This document shows, piece by piece, positions 8,904-17,393 of a DNA stretch of 64,000 nucleotides. Numbering within the stretch: the first letter of the stretch is position 1; every line of letters starts with the position of its first letter. This DNA comes from Aureimonas glaciei (GTDB lineage: Bacteria; Pseudomonadota; Alphaproteobacteria; Rhizobiales; Rhizobiaceae). The stretch is from contig NZ_BMJJ01000002.1 in the NCBI RefSeq assembly GCF_014643375.1, forward strand, positions 496,345 to 560,344, read 5' to 3'. The translations under genes and the position numbers were made by a program. The notes under the pieces were generated by a model. The model was not told the origin of the DNA. It saw only the letters and a list, made by a program, of their open reading frames with translations, and searched no databases.

Positions 8904-9311
8904 TCAGCCCGGATGCGGCTGCGACACGGCGGCGATCAACTCGTCCTCGTCGAAGGGCTTCAGGAAGACCTTTTCCGCGCCCCAGATTTCCGCCAGCGAC
9001 GTCATCGCCTCGATCGTCAGGCGCGGGCCACCGCCGGTGACCCCGAAGATGCGCATGGCCGGCTTGCGCCCGCGGATCTCCTTCAAGAGCTTCAGCCCGT
9101 CCATCTCGGGCATCCACATGTCGGTCACGAGGACGTCGAAATCGGCCTCGGCCAGGCGCGCCAGCGCCTCCTGACCGTTGGCGGCGGCCGTCACGTCGAA
9201 GCCGGCGCCGGTCAGCGCCATGGCCAGAGATTCGCGCACCGTCATGACGTCGTCGACGACCAGCGCCCGGCGCTCAGCCTTGTCCCTATCCCCAGCCTTT
9301 TCCCTATCCAT
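8904..9311 (-). CDS. Single-domain response regulator (CheY-like)
   Basis: A 135-residue stand-alone receiver with no output domain. After a charged N-terminal leader it reads ALVVDDVMTVRES, with the phospho-acceptor Asp64 in VTDMWMPEMDG and the conserved lysine in VFLKPFDEDEL. The ATG overlaps the last bases of the histidine kinase gene by eight, so it is the third cistron of the marR-kinase-receiver operon and surely its partner. With no DNA-binding domain, it must act through protein contacts or phosphotransfer. Confidence 0.93.
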   Translation of the reverse strand: MDREKAGDRDKAERRALVVDDVMTVRESLAMALTGAGFDVTAAANGQEALARLAEADFDVLVTDMWMPEMDGLKLLKEIRGRKPAMRIFGVTGGGPRLTIEAMTSLAEIWGAEKVFLKPFDEDELIAAVSQPHPG

Positions 9312-11625
9312 TGTCGTCCTTTCGCTGCGGGAAGAAGATCGTGACCGCCGTTCCGCTACCGGGCGACGACTCGATGCTGATGACGCCATCATAGTCGCGT
9401 ACGATCCGTTGCACGATGTAGAGGCCGACGCCGGTGCCTTCACCATCGACCTTGGTGGAGAAGAAGGGCTGCATGGCCTTGAGGCGCACGGCTTCCTCCA
9501 TGCCGGAACCATTGTCGGCGACGACGAGCCGGGCACCGCCCTCGGCGACCGAGAGGGTCACGACCACCGTCCCGGCTCCCTGCACCGCATGCACCGCGTT
9601 CGACAGGAGATTGCCGATGATCTGCAGGATGTCGCCGATCTTGACGGTGACGCTCTCGCAGTTCTCGACGAGGCAGTCGATCCGCATGCTGGAGGGCAGC
9701 GCCGGCCTGATCGCCTCGACGCTGTGCTCGACGGCCAGGCTGATCGGGCGGTGGGTGTCCTTCCAGCGCTCGCCGCGGGTCGACTGCAGGAGCTCCGACA
9801 CCACGGTGGCGGCCTGCTTGCTGGAAATGTCGATGAGTTCCATCATCCGGCTGCTCTGCGGGTCGATGGTGTCGCGCAGATGCAGCCTGAGGCGCTTGGT
9901 GAGATTGATGATCGGGTGAATCAGATTGTTGATCTCGTGCGCGACGCTGCCGGCGAGCTGGCCGAGGGTGAACATCTGCTGCTCGAGCTGGCGCCGGTTC
10001 TCGCGCTCGACCTCCTCGGTCACGTCGCGGATCACGCCGCGATAGACCGACCGCCCGACGCCGCGGAAGAGCACGCCCGGGCCGGGCGGCGGAATCGGGC
10101 GCCCGCTGATGCTGATCCACAGGTCTGTGCCGCCGTCCTCGATCCGCAGGCGGCGGTTGTCGAAGGGAAGGTTCGCCTCGATCGTGTCCTTCAGCGGCTT
10201 GACCAGCTCGCTCGAGGTCGCCGCCGCGAGCCGGTCGAACAGCGGCTCGTCGAGCCCGAAATGGGTCTGCCCGACCTGGCGGCCGGTCACGAAGACGACC
10301 ATGCCATTGCGGTCGATCTCCCAGAACAGGTCGGTGCCGATCTCCGCGAAGGCGCGGAACCGCTCGGAATTGTGGATGATCTCGCGCTTCAGGCGCGTTT
10401 CGCGTTTGCGGATGTCGAAGGAGGCGATGCCGGTGAACAGCAGGAGAGAGACGACCATGGCGCCCAGAAGCGTCGTCTCCATCGTCGGATGCACGCCGAT
10501 CTGGGGCACGATATCGGCCAGGAGGCGAAGGCTGGCCACCACCATGGTCGGCGACCATGCGGCCATGAAGATCAGCGACCGGGTCGGCTCTCTTTGGCCG
10601 GCGAAGAGGGTGGCCAGAAGCCCGAAGGCGATGGTGAAAAGGCCGAGATAGGGCGCCAGCCGCCGCATGATGCCGAGGTCGAGCCCGATGTCCGCAAGGG
10701 CGATCACCGCGCAGGCTGCCTGGAACGCCGTTATCCAGCGCGCCACGCGCCAGACACGCGGGGCGACGCGCCGGAGGCCGAGGAAGTTCGTCATGAACCC
10801 GCTGAAGCTGCAGAAGAGCAGGAGGATAGCGACCAGGGCCGTCCCGCGCGATCCCAGCGCGAGGCGGGGAAGCACGAGGTTCTCGAGAAGCGCGTTCGAC
10901 GAGACGAGGTAGAGCAGGCTGCTGGCCGTGCAGGCGGCGAGCCAGAGATTGGTGCTGTTGCGCAGGGAAGCGCCGAGGACGAAGATGTAGATCAGCATCG
11001 CGGCCATGACGCCGATCAGCGCCGACAGCCTCGTCGTATCGCCGTCATAGTGGCCAAAGAAGCTCTCGAAGTCGGAGAACCAGACCTGGCTCTGCGACGA
11101 GGCGACGACATCCATGGAAAGAAAGGCGCGGGCCTCGGCGACATCGTCCGGGCTGAGGATGAAGGTCGGATACCGGAACGCTTCGCCGCTCATCTTCTGG
11201 CCGTCGCTCCGGCCCCAGGAAAGGCGCTTCGTGCCCCTCGGCGATTGCAGATAGAGATCGGCTTGCTCGATCCGGGGCTCCCGGATGGAAAGGACGTAAG
11301 GCGCCGTCCAGTTCGCGCTCCTCAGCGAGCCGCTATCGGGGAGGGCGGGCGCCAGCCAGAGGCGCGGGCGTTGCGAACCGTCCGCCGGCGCGGCCTGCGT
11401 CATGGCGGAAGAGGGGTCGCTCTGGCGCCGGACGATGTCGTCGACCGTCAGTTGGCCGGTGGGGTCGACGAAGCCCGTCTGCGCATCGCCGAGATAGATC
11501 GCCACCCGCGTCGGACTCGGCTGGGACGCCACCAGGGTGATGAGGATCACCAGGGCCCAGAAGCCCGCGAACCACCCCCAGAAGGCGGAGGCCGCCCGAG
11601 CGGCGCCTCGGCTGTCGATCGACAA
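9304..11625 (-). CDS. 7TM sensor histidine kinase with PAS domain
   Basis: Membrane sensor kinase of 773 residues. TM1 lies near residues 14-34. A periplasmic domain of about 170 residues follows, then a run of about seven membrane helices (residues ~205-415), the 7TMR-DISM architecture. A PAS-like region follows (FAEIGTDLFWEID to FRGVGRSVYRGVIRD). The kinase core has the H-box SVAHEINNLIHP (His near 562), N-box IGNLLSNAVHAV, G1 VADNGSGM and G2 GEGTGVGLYIV. The start is TTG 11625, three bases after the MarR stop, with GAGGGG just upstream. The ligand is unknown; DISM sensors often bind carbohydrates or small ligands. Confidence 0.93.
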   Translation of the reverse strand: MSIDSRGAARAASAFWGWFAGFWALVILITLVASQPSPTRVAIYLGDAQTGFVDPTGQLTVDDIVRRQSDPSSAMTQAAPADGSQRPRLWLAPALPDSGSLRSANWTAPYVLSIREPRIEQADLYLQSPRGTKRLSWGRSDGQKMSGEAFRYPTFILSPDDVAEARAFLSMDVVASSQSQVWFSDFESFFGHYDGDTTRLSALIGVMAAMLIYIFVLGASLRNSTNLWLAACTASSLLYLVSSNALLENLVLPRLALGSRGTALVAILLLFCSFSGFMTNFLGLRRVAPRVWRVARWITAFQAACAVIALADIGLDLGIMRRLAPYLGLFTIAFGLLATLFAGQREPTRSLIFMAAWSPTMVVASLRLLADIVPQIGVHPTMETTLLGAMVVSLLLFTGIASFDIRKRETRLKREIIHNSERFRAFAEIGTDLFWEIDRNGMVVFVTGRQVGQTHFGLDEPLFDRLAAATSSELVKPLKDTIEANLPFDNRRLRIEDGGTDLWISISGRPIPPPGPGVLFRGVGRSVYRGVIRDVTEEVERENRRQLEQQMFTLGQLAGSVAHEINNLIHPIINLTKRLRLHLRDTIDPQSSRMMELIDISSKQAATVVSELLQSTRGERWKDTHRPISLAVEHSVEAIRPALPSSMRIDCLVENCESVTVKIGDILQIIGNLLSNAVHAVQGAGTVVVTLSVAEGGARLVVADNGSGMEEAVRLKAMQPFFSTKVDGEGTGVGLYIVQRIVRDYDGVISIESSPGSGTAVTIFFPQRKDDNG

Positions 11626-11628
11626 GCC

Positions 11629-12060
11629 TTACCCCTCGATGTCTGGCATGGTGGATCGGATGGCGATTTCGAGACCGTTGGCCAGCGATTCCCGCTCGCC
11701 CGGCTCGAGCACTTCCAGCGCTTTGGCAATGCCTTGCAAGGGGTCGTCGGACAGGATTTTGCGCCCGAGATCGGTGAGGTTCAGCTGCTCGGCTCGCCCC
11801 CGGCCGATCGTGCCGGCCTTCACCAGCAGGCCCTTGGTGATCAGCGTGCGGACCGTCCGGGCGACCGCGCCGGAGGCCAGTCCCTGGAAGCGGGCGAGGT
11901 CGATCGCGGTGCGCAGTTGCGGCGGCGCACCCTCGAGATAGCGCAGGGCCGACCACTGCGCCGGAAAGAGGTCGGCGGCATAGCCCTGGCTGTGAATGCG
12001 CCGGGCAACCTGTTCCAGCAAACTGGCCAAGGCGGCCGTGGAAATGGCCTCGTTTGTCAA
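11629..12060 (-). CDS. MarR-type winged-helix regulator
   Basis: A 143-residue winged-helix protein. The recognition region is LARFQGLASGAVARTVRTL, the wing follows as AGTIGRGRAEQLNLTDLG, and helical dimerization ends flank it. It begins at a TTG (12060) preceded by a perfect AGGAGG four bases away; no ATG fits. It is the first gene of a tight operon with the histidine kinase and receiver (three-base gap, then overlap), so it probably controls that operon or acts in the same pathway. An 8-base palindrome GTGATCAC lies just upstream at 12079-12086. Confidence 0.85.
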   Translation of the reverse strand: MTNEAISTAALASLLEQVARRIHSQGYAADLFPAQWSALRYLEGAPPQLRTAIDLARFQGLASGAVARTVRTLITKGLLVKAGTIGRGRAEQLNLTDLGRKILSDDPLQGIAKALEVLEPGERESLANGLEIAIRSTMPDIEG

Positions 12061-12547
12061 TATGCCTCCTGGTGACAAGTGATCACAACTACATGAGCCG
12101 TCAGAGCAATAGGAAAGCGGCCTGAACAAGGCAACCCTAAGCCTGCCTTCTTGCGCAAGAGCGGGCAGAAGTCGCTGCATAGGCTGAACCACCTGCAAGG
12201 CCTGGAGTCCGCCCGGGCGGGGACGAGCGGTGCCGGTGGCGATATCTGGGCACAGGATGAACAGAGGCTCAAATAGATCGGTCAAATCTGTCGCGTTTCC
12301 GCCGGGCGGGGAACCCTCTGCCGCCAAGCCTTGAGGAAATCGAGCCAAGTCGGGCGCAAGGGTGCTTTGCAGCCGTCGGGGGTGCCGCCGACCGGCCGGG
12401 TACAGCGGGCCGGAGGCCTTGGGACAGAGGCGCTGCAGGCGACATCGGACTGTCATGGGGCGGTGCTATCGGAGCGCCAACCGGCAGTGTGCCGGGATCT
12501 TTTGCCCCCGGCCTTCCGGTCCGGGCGAAACTCGGGGAGAGACGTCC
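12061..12547. other. Divergent intergenic region, marR operon / ABC importer
   Basis: 487 bases without a convincing gene. It must hold the promoters for the marR-kinase operon (leftward) and the ABC importer (rightward). GTGATCAC at 12079-12086 is a possible operator. GGGGAGAGA ahead of 12548 is the importer's ribosome binding site. No riboswitch-like or RNA gene structure was recognised. Confidence 0.5.
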
Positions 12548-13660
12548 ATGAATGTTCATCTGACGCGGGCCGTATCGGCACTGACCATCGTCGCCCTGTC
12601 CGCGGGCCTGGCGCAGGCCCAGACGGCGACCGCCGCCTCCCTGGACGAGCTGGTCACTGCCGCCAAGGCCGAAGGCCAGCTGACGACCATCGCGCTGCCG
12701 CACGACTGGTGCGGCTATGGCGAGGTGATCGCCGCCTTCAAGGCGAAGTACCCCTTCCTGACAGTCAACGAACTGAACCCCAATGCCGGCTCGGGCGACG
12801 AGATCGAGGCGATCAAGGCCAACAAGGGCAATACCGGCCCGCAGGCCCCCGACGTCATCGATGTCGGCCTCTCCTTCGGCCCGGCCGCCAAGGCCGAGGG
12901 TCTCCTGATGCCCTACAAGGTGTCGACCTGGGACTCGATCCCCGACACGGCCAAGGACGCCGAGGGCCACTGGTACGGCGACTATTACGGCGTTCTGGCC
13001 CTCGCCGTGAACACCGACATCGTCAAGGAAGTGCCAAAGAGCTTCGCTGATCTCAAGGATCCGAAATATGCCAACTCGGTCGCCATTCCCGGTGACCCGC
13101 GCACCGGCAATTCGACGATGATGACGGTCTACGGCGCCGGCATCGCCACCGGCGCCAAGGGCGGCGCCGATGCCGCCAAGGCCGGCACCGCCTTCTTCAA
13201 GGAGCTGAAGGAGAACGGCAACTTCGTCCCGGTCAACGGCTCGGCGCAGAACATGGCGCAGGGCACCACGCCGGTGCTCTTCGACTGGGACTACAATGTC
13301 CTCGCCATGCGCGACAAGCTGGCCGGCAACCCGCCGATGGAAGTCGTCGTGCCGTCCGACGCGGTCATCGCCGGCGTCTACGTCCAGGCGATCTCGGCCT
13401 ACGCGCCGCACCCGAACGCCGCCAAGCTCTGGATGGAATATCTTTATTCGGACGAGGGTCAGCTCGGCTGGCTGAAGGGCTACTGCCACCCGATCCGCTT
13501 CAACGATCTGGCCGCCAACGACAAGATCCCTGCCGATCTCCTGGCCAAGATGCCAGCGCCCGAGAGCTACGCCAAGGCGATCTTCCCGACCCTCGACGAA
13601 CAGTCGGCGGCCAAGGCGGTCGTGGCCGAGGATTGGGCCAAGGAAATGGGCGCCCAGTAA
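12548..13660 (+). CDS. ABC transporter periplasmic substrate-binding protein
   Basis: Periplasmic solute-binding protein of the AfuA/PotD-like fold (COG1840/COG0687 type), 370 residues. A classical signal peptide ends at LAQAQ-TATAA. The mature part has DWCGYGEVIAAF near its start and ends FPTLDEQSAAKAVVAEDW. It is the first gene of a four-gene importer operon with two permeases and an ATPase. The composition (one SBP, two permeases, one ATPase with TOBE) matches importers for ferric ions, polyamines, thiamine or phosphonates. I see no neighbouring catabolic gene that decides the substrate. The start is supported by GGGGAGAGA upstream. Confidence 0.92.
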   Translation: MNVHLTRAVSALTIVALSAGLAQAQTATAASLDELVTAAKAEGQLTTIALPHDWCGYGEVIAAFKAKYPFLTVNELNPNAGSGDEIEAIKANKGNTGPQAPDVIDVGLSFGPAAKAEGLLMPYKVSTWDSIPDTAKDAEGHWYGDYYGVLALAVNTDIVKEVPKSFADLKDPKYANSVAIPGDPRTGNSTMMTVYGAGIATGAKGGADAAKAGTAFFKELKENGNFVPVNGSAQNMAQGTTPVLFDWDYNVLAMRDKLAGNPPMEVVVPSDAVIAGVYVQAISAYAPHPNAAKLWMEYLYSDEGQLGWLKGYCHPIRFNDLAANDKIPADLLAKMPAPESYAKAIFPTLDEQSAAKAVVAEDWAKEMGAQ

Positions 13661-13743
13661 GCGCCATCGCCTCTTGGATATGAACGATGCCGGCCTCGCG
13701 CCGGCATCGGTACAATGTGGCTGAAGGAGCGGATCGGCATCTC

Positions 13744-14661
13744 ATGACGACAGCGGAAACAGTGCCCCAGTCGCCAACGCGTTCGCTGTTCCCCAGCCTC
13801 ATTCCCGGCTTTGCCGGTGGCTTGAGGGGAAGCTGGCTCGGGCTGGTGCCGTTTTTCGGCTTCTGCCTCCTGTTTCTGGTCCTGCCCATCGTCTACCTCG
13901 TCACCGGCGCCTTCCAGAATGCCGAGGGCGCCTTCACCTTCGACAATTTCGCAGCCCTCGCGACGCCCAACATCGTCGCGGCCTATTCACTGTCGATCCG
14001 GCTCAGCCTCGTCTCGGCCCTGCTCGGCACGGTCGCCGGCGTGCTTCTGGGCTATGCGGTCATTCTCGGCGGCCTGCCGCGCTGGGTCCGTCCGATCTTC
14101 ATGACCTTTTCGGGCGTCGCCTCGAACTTCGCCGGCATCCCGCTCGCCTTCGCCTTCATCGCCACGCTCGGCCGGATCGGCCTCGTCACCGTCGTCTTGC
14201 GCGATGTCTTCGGCTTCAATCTCTACGGCGCCGGCTTCAACCTGTTCTCGTTCTGGGGCGTGGCCCTGACCTATCTCTATTTCCAGATGCCGCTGATGCT
14301 GCTCATCGTTGCGCCGGCGCTGGACGGGCTGAAGGCCGAGTGGCGAGAGGCGGCCGAAATCCTCGGCGCCAGCCGCCGGCAATACTGGCAGATGGTGGCG
14401 CTGCCGGTCCTCTTCCCCTCGATCCTCGGCTGCTTCCTCCTGCTCTTCGCCAATGCCTTCGGCACGCTGGCGACGGTCTATGCCCTCACCGGTTCCCGCT
14501 TCGCCGTCGTGCCGATCGTCCTCTTCCAGCAGATCCAGGGCAATGTTCTCTACAACCCCAATCTCGGCTACGCCCTGGCCGTCGGCATGGTGGTGATCAT
14601 GGCCGTTTCGAACACGCTCTATCTCGTCCTGCGCACGCGCGCCGAGAGGTGGCAGAAGTGA
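13744..14661 (+). CDS. ABC transporter permease 1
   Basis: Inner-membrane permease of the binding-protein-dependent type, 305 residues with six predicted helices. The first is GLVPFFGFCLLFLVLPIVY. The ATPase-coupling EAA loop is EWREAAEILGASRRQYWQM. ATG 13744 is chosen because it matches the family N-terminus; AAGGAG lies rather far (about 13 bases) upstream. Its stop overlaps the GTG of the second permease (GTGA). Confidence 0.92.
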   Translation: MTTAETVPQSPTRSLFPSLIPGFAGGLRGSWLGLVPFFGFCLLFLVLPIVYLVTGAFQNAEGAFTFDNFAALATPNIVAAYSLSIRLSLVSALLGTVAGVLLGYAVILGGLPRWVRPIFMTFSGVASNFAGIPLAFAFIATLGRIGLVTVVLRDVFGFNLYGAGFNLFSFWGVALTYLYFQMPLMLLIVAPALDGLKAEWREAAEILGASRRQYWQMVALPVLFPSILGCFLLLFANAFGTLATVYALTGSRFAVVPIVLFQQIQGNVLYNPNLGYALAVGMVVIMAVSNTLYLVLRTRAERWQK

Positions 14662-15485
14662 AGAAATCTTTCCCGATCGTCTCGACGCTCATCGTCGCGC
14701 TGACGGCGTCCTATTTCCTCATCCCGCTCTACGCGACCTTCCAGTTCTCACTGCAGATGCTGCGCGGGCAATGGAGCCTTGAATCCTATCGCTCGGTCTT
14801 CAGCAGCGACATCTTCCTCGCCACCGTGCGCTTTTCCACCCTGGCGTCGCTGACGGCGATCGTCGTCGGCGCGCTGATCGTCGTGCCTACGGCCTACTGG
14901 GTCCGCCTGAAGCTGCCGAAGCTGCGGCCGATCGTCGAGTTCATCAGCCTGATGCCGCTGATCATCCCACCGGTCGTCCTGGTCTTCGGCTATATCCGCC
15001 TCTACGGGTCGAATTCGTTTCTGCCGCTCACCATGAGCAATGGCGGCACCAATCTGCTTCTTGTCGCCGGCTATGTCGTGCTGTCGCTGCCCTACATGTA
15101 TCGCTCGGTCGACAACGGCATGGCGGCGATCGACATCAAGACGCTGACGGAGGCGGCCGAAAGCCTCGGGGCCTCGCGGGCGCGCACCGTGGCGGCGGTG
15201 ATCTTTCCCAATGTCCGCTCGGCCATCCTGTCGGGCGCCTTCCTGACCTTCTCGATCTCGTTCGGCGAATTCGTGCTGGCGAGCCTTCTCAATCGCCCGG
15301 CCTTCGGCCCCTATCTCGTGCAGACCGGCCAGGATCGTGCCTACGAGCCGGCGGCGCTGGCCATCATGTCGTTTGCGCTGATCTGGGTCTGCATGGTGAT
15401 GATGCAGCTGTTCGCCGCCCGCAGGCCGGGGCAGCGCCTTCTTCCCCGTCTGGCCCCGAAGCGCGCAAGGATCGTCACGCCATGA
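14658..15485 (+). CDS. ABC transporter permease 2
   Basis: Second permease of the importer, 275 residues with six hydrophobic helices. Its EAA loop, LTEAAESLGASRARTVAAV, is followed by a conserved FxxSFGEF segment. It begins at GTG 14658, overlapping the first permease's stop, and ends in an ATGA overlap with the ATPase gene. The two permeases probably form the heterodimeric channel. Confidence 0.93.
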   Translation: MKKSFPIVSTLIVALTASYFLIPLYATFQFSLQMLRGQWSLESYRSVFSSDIFLATVRFSTLASLTAIVVGALIVVPTAYWVRLKLPKLRPIVEFISLMPLIIPPVVLVFGYIRLYGSNSFLPLTMSNGGTNLLLVAGYVVLSLPYMYRSVDNGMAAIDIKTLTEAAESLGASRARTVAAVIFPNVRSAILSGAFLTFSISFGEFVLASLLNRPAFGPYLVQTGQDRAYEPAALAIMSFALIWVCMVMMQLFAARRPGQRLLPRLAPKRARIVTP

Positions 15486-16552
15486 GCTTTCTGAGGATCG
15501 ACGCCGTCAGCAAGAGCTTTGGCGCCAACACCGTCGTGCAGAAATTCGACCTGTCGATCCGCAAGGGAGAGTTCGTCTCCCTTCTTGGGCCCTCCGGCTG
15601 CGGCAAGACGACGGTCCTCAGGATGGTCGCGGGCTTCGAGACGCCGTCCTCGGGCGCGATCGTCATCGACGGTCAGGATGTCACCAACCTGCCGCCGAAC
15701 CGGCGCCGGATCGGCATGGTTTTCCAGGCCTATGCGCTGTTCCCGAACATGAGCGTCTTCGACAACGTCGCTTTCGGCCTGAAGATCGCCGGCATGGCCA
15801 AGGCGGAGATCGGGGCGCGCGTCACCGAGATGCTGAAGCTGATCGGCCTCGGCCACCTCGCCGACCGCTACCCCTACCAGATGTCGGGCGGCCAGCAGCA
15901 GCGAGTCGCTCTGGCCCGGGCGCTGGCGCCCAAACCCCAGGTGCTGCTGCTCGACGAGCCGCTGTCGGCGCTCGACGCCAAGATCCGGACCTCGCTGCGC
16001 GAGGAAATCCGCCAGATCCAGCAGCAGCTCGGGATCACCACGATCTTCGTGACGCATGACCAGGAGGAGGCGCTGTCGATCTCCGACCGCATCGTCGTCA
16101 TGAACGGCGGACGCGCCGAGCAGGTCGGCACGCCCTTCGAGATCTACAACCGCCCGGCGACCCGCTTCGTGGCCTCCTTCATCGGCACGCTCAGCCTGCT
16201 CGAGGGCGAGGCGATGGGCGACGGCCAGATGGACGTAGCCGGCCAGAAGATCGCCGTCACCGATCTGCGCGGGGCGCCGGGAACGCCCGTGACCCTCGCC
16301 CTGCGTCCGGAGGCGCTGTCGCTCGTCCCCAGCGCCGAGCGGGCCAACACCCTCCAGGGCGAGATCGAGGCCGTGCAGTTCCTGGGGTCGGTCGTTCGCA
16401 TGCGGGTGCGGATGGGGGCCAACGTCCTCCTGCTCGATGCCTTCAACAGCCCGGCCGCGCCGCCGCCCTTGCGCGGGGAGACCGTGAGCCTGCATTTTGC
16501 GCCCGGCGACGGGCAAATTCTCGACCAGCCGCTGGCGGTCGCGGCCGAATAG
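15482..16552 (+). CDS. ABC transporter ATP-binding protein
   Basis: Cytoplasmic ATPase energising the importer, 356 residues. Walker A is GPSGCGKTT (residues 37-45) and the Q-loop is VFQAYALFP. The signature is MSGGQQQRVALARAL, Walker B is VLLLDEPLSALD, and the H-loop is FVTHDQEEAL. The last ~110 residues form a TOBE-type substrate-sensing domain (TLALRPEALSLV). This domain layout matches PotA/FbpC/PhnT-like subunits. The start codon overlaps the permease stop. Confidence 0.94.
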   Translation: MSFLRIDAVSKSFGANTVVQKFDLSIRKGEFVSLLGPSGCGKTTVLRMVAGFETPSSGAIVIDGQDVTNLPPNRRRIGMVFQAYALFPNMSVFDNVAFGLKIAGMAKAEIGARVTEMLKLIGLGHLADRYPYQMSGGQQQRVALARALAPKPQVLLLDEPLSALDAKIRTSLREEIRQIQQQLGITTIFVTHDQEEALSISDRIVVMNGGRAEQVGTPFEIYNRPATRFVASFIGTLSLLEGEAMGDGQMDVAGQKIAVTDLRGAPGTPVTLALRPEALSLVPSAERANTLQGEIEAVQFLGSVVRMRVRMGANVLLLDAFNSPAAPPPLRGETVSLHFAPGDGQILDQPLAVAAE

Positions 16553-16558
16553 GTGGTT

Positions 16559-16581
16559 CCCCTGCCGCGAAGGCGGCGGGG
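16559..16581 (+). terminator. GC stem-loop after ABC importer operon
   Basis: CCCC-T-GCCGC, loop GAAG, GCGGC-GGGG, a nine-pair stem with one bulged T, starting seven bases after the ATPase stop. There is no T-tract, so terminator function is only likely. The remaining bases up to 16808 hold no gene I can support. Confidence 0.45.
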
Positions 16582-16808
16582 CGGTGTGCTCGCGGCGAGC
16601 TTCGGCGCGCGTGCTGGTGGCGGGCGAGGGAGGCCCGTGGCGTACCGCCGATTGCCCCAACTGGAGCTTTTCGCCACCGCGCGCTTGACCTTCGGTCGTG
16701 AGGAGACTAATCGAAGCCATCAACGAGCCGGCGAGCGATTGCCCCGCATCGCTGGTCCCCGGACGGCATGACCGTCCCACCCTCTTCAACTTTCGGTAAA
16801 TTTCAGCA

Positions 16809-17177
16809 TTGAGCACGCCCAAGGATAACGACTTCGCCGAGCGCCGCAGCGCTGCCCTGCTCGCCAAGCAGGCCATGCTCGAGAAGTTCAAGACCAAGCC
16901 CGACGAGAACGACCCGGCCGTGCAGGCGAAGATCGCCGAGCGCGCCGCGCGTGCCGAGGCCCGCGAGCAGCGTGCCGAGCAGAAGCGCATCGAGCTCGCC
17001 CGCAAGAAGGAGGAGGAGGCTGCCCGTCTCGCCGCCATTGAAGCGGAAAAGGCTGCCGAGGAACTCGCCCGCCGTGCCGTCGCCGACGAGCGCGTCAACC
17101 GGGTCGTCGCCGACGAGGCCGAGCGCAAGGCCGCACGCGATGCGCGCTATGCCGCGCGCAAGCAGCGCAAGAAATAG
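16809..17177 (+). CDS. DUF6481 family protein
   Basis: A 122-residue, highly charged, Ala/Arg/Glu/Lys-rich protein predicted to be one long helix or coiled coil (EAREQRAEQKRIELARKKEE). It opens with the family-typical STPKDNDFAERR and closes with DARYAARKQRKK. DUF6481 proteins occur in alphaproteobacteria; function unknown, RNA or ribosome association often suspected. The start is TTG 16809 without an obvious Shine-Dalgarno. It lies just upstream of a DEAD-box helicase, which fits an RNA-related role by context only. Confidence 0.8.
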   Translation: MSTPKDNDFAERRSAALLAKQAMLEKFKTKPDENDPAVQAKIAERAARAEAREQRAEQKRIELARKKEEEAARLAAIEAEKAAEELARRAVADERVNRVVADEAERKAARDARYAARKQRKK

Positions 17178-17181
17178 GGCG

Positions 17182-17199
17182 GCGCCCGGTACCGGGCGC
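17182..17199. terminator. 18-base perfect palindrome after DUF6481
   Basis: GCGCCCGGT directly followed by ACCGGGCGC, four bases past the DUF6481 stop. It would form a strong cruciform or a loop-closed hairpin. There is no T-run; likely transcript 3' end or protein site. Confidence 0.4.
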
Positions 17200-17393
17200 G
17201 CCACGGACTGACGGAATGGCCGGGATGCGTCGAGCGTGAAGCTCCGCATGCCGGCCGATTTCGTTTCGCGACGGACCCGTCGCCCCGATTGCCCTTCCGC
17301 TCCGACGAACGGTCAGGCCCCCTTGGATCGCCCTGCGGTCCCGCCCAGCCGGACCGCCGAAGAGCGTTCCGCTCCTTCGAAGGATTGCCCAAA

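Noticed and set aside
9178-12075. 965-codon plus-strand open frame
   Set aside because: It is antisense to the histidine kinase, has no family motifs, and is Arg/Gly/Asp-rich as expected from a shadow frame.
12548-16552. Assigning the ABC importer to 2-aminoethylphosphonate, iron or polyamines
   Set aside because: Subunit composition allows each, but no catabolic gene or ligand motif decides between them.
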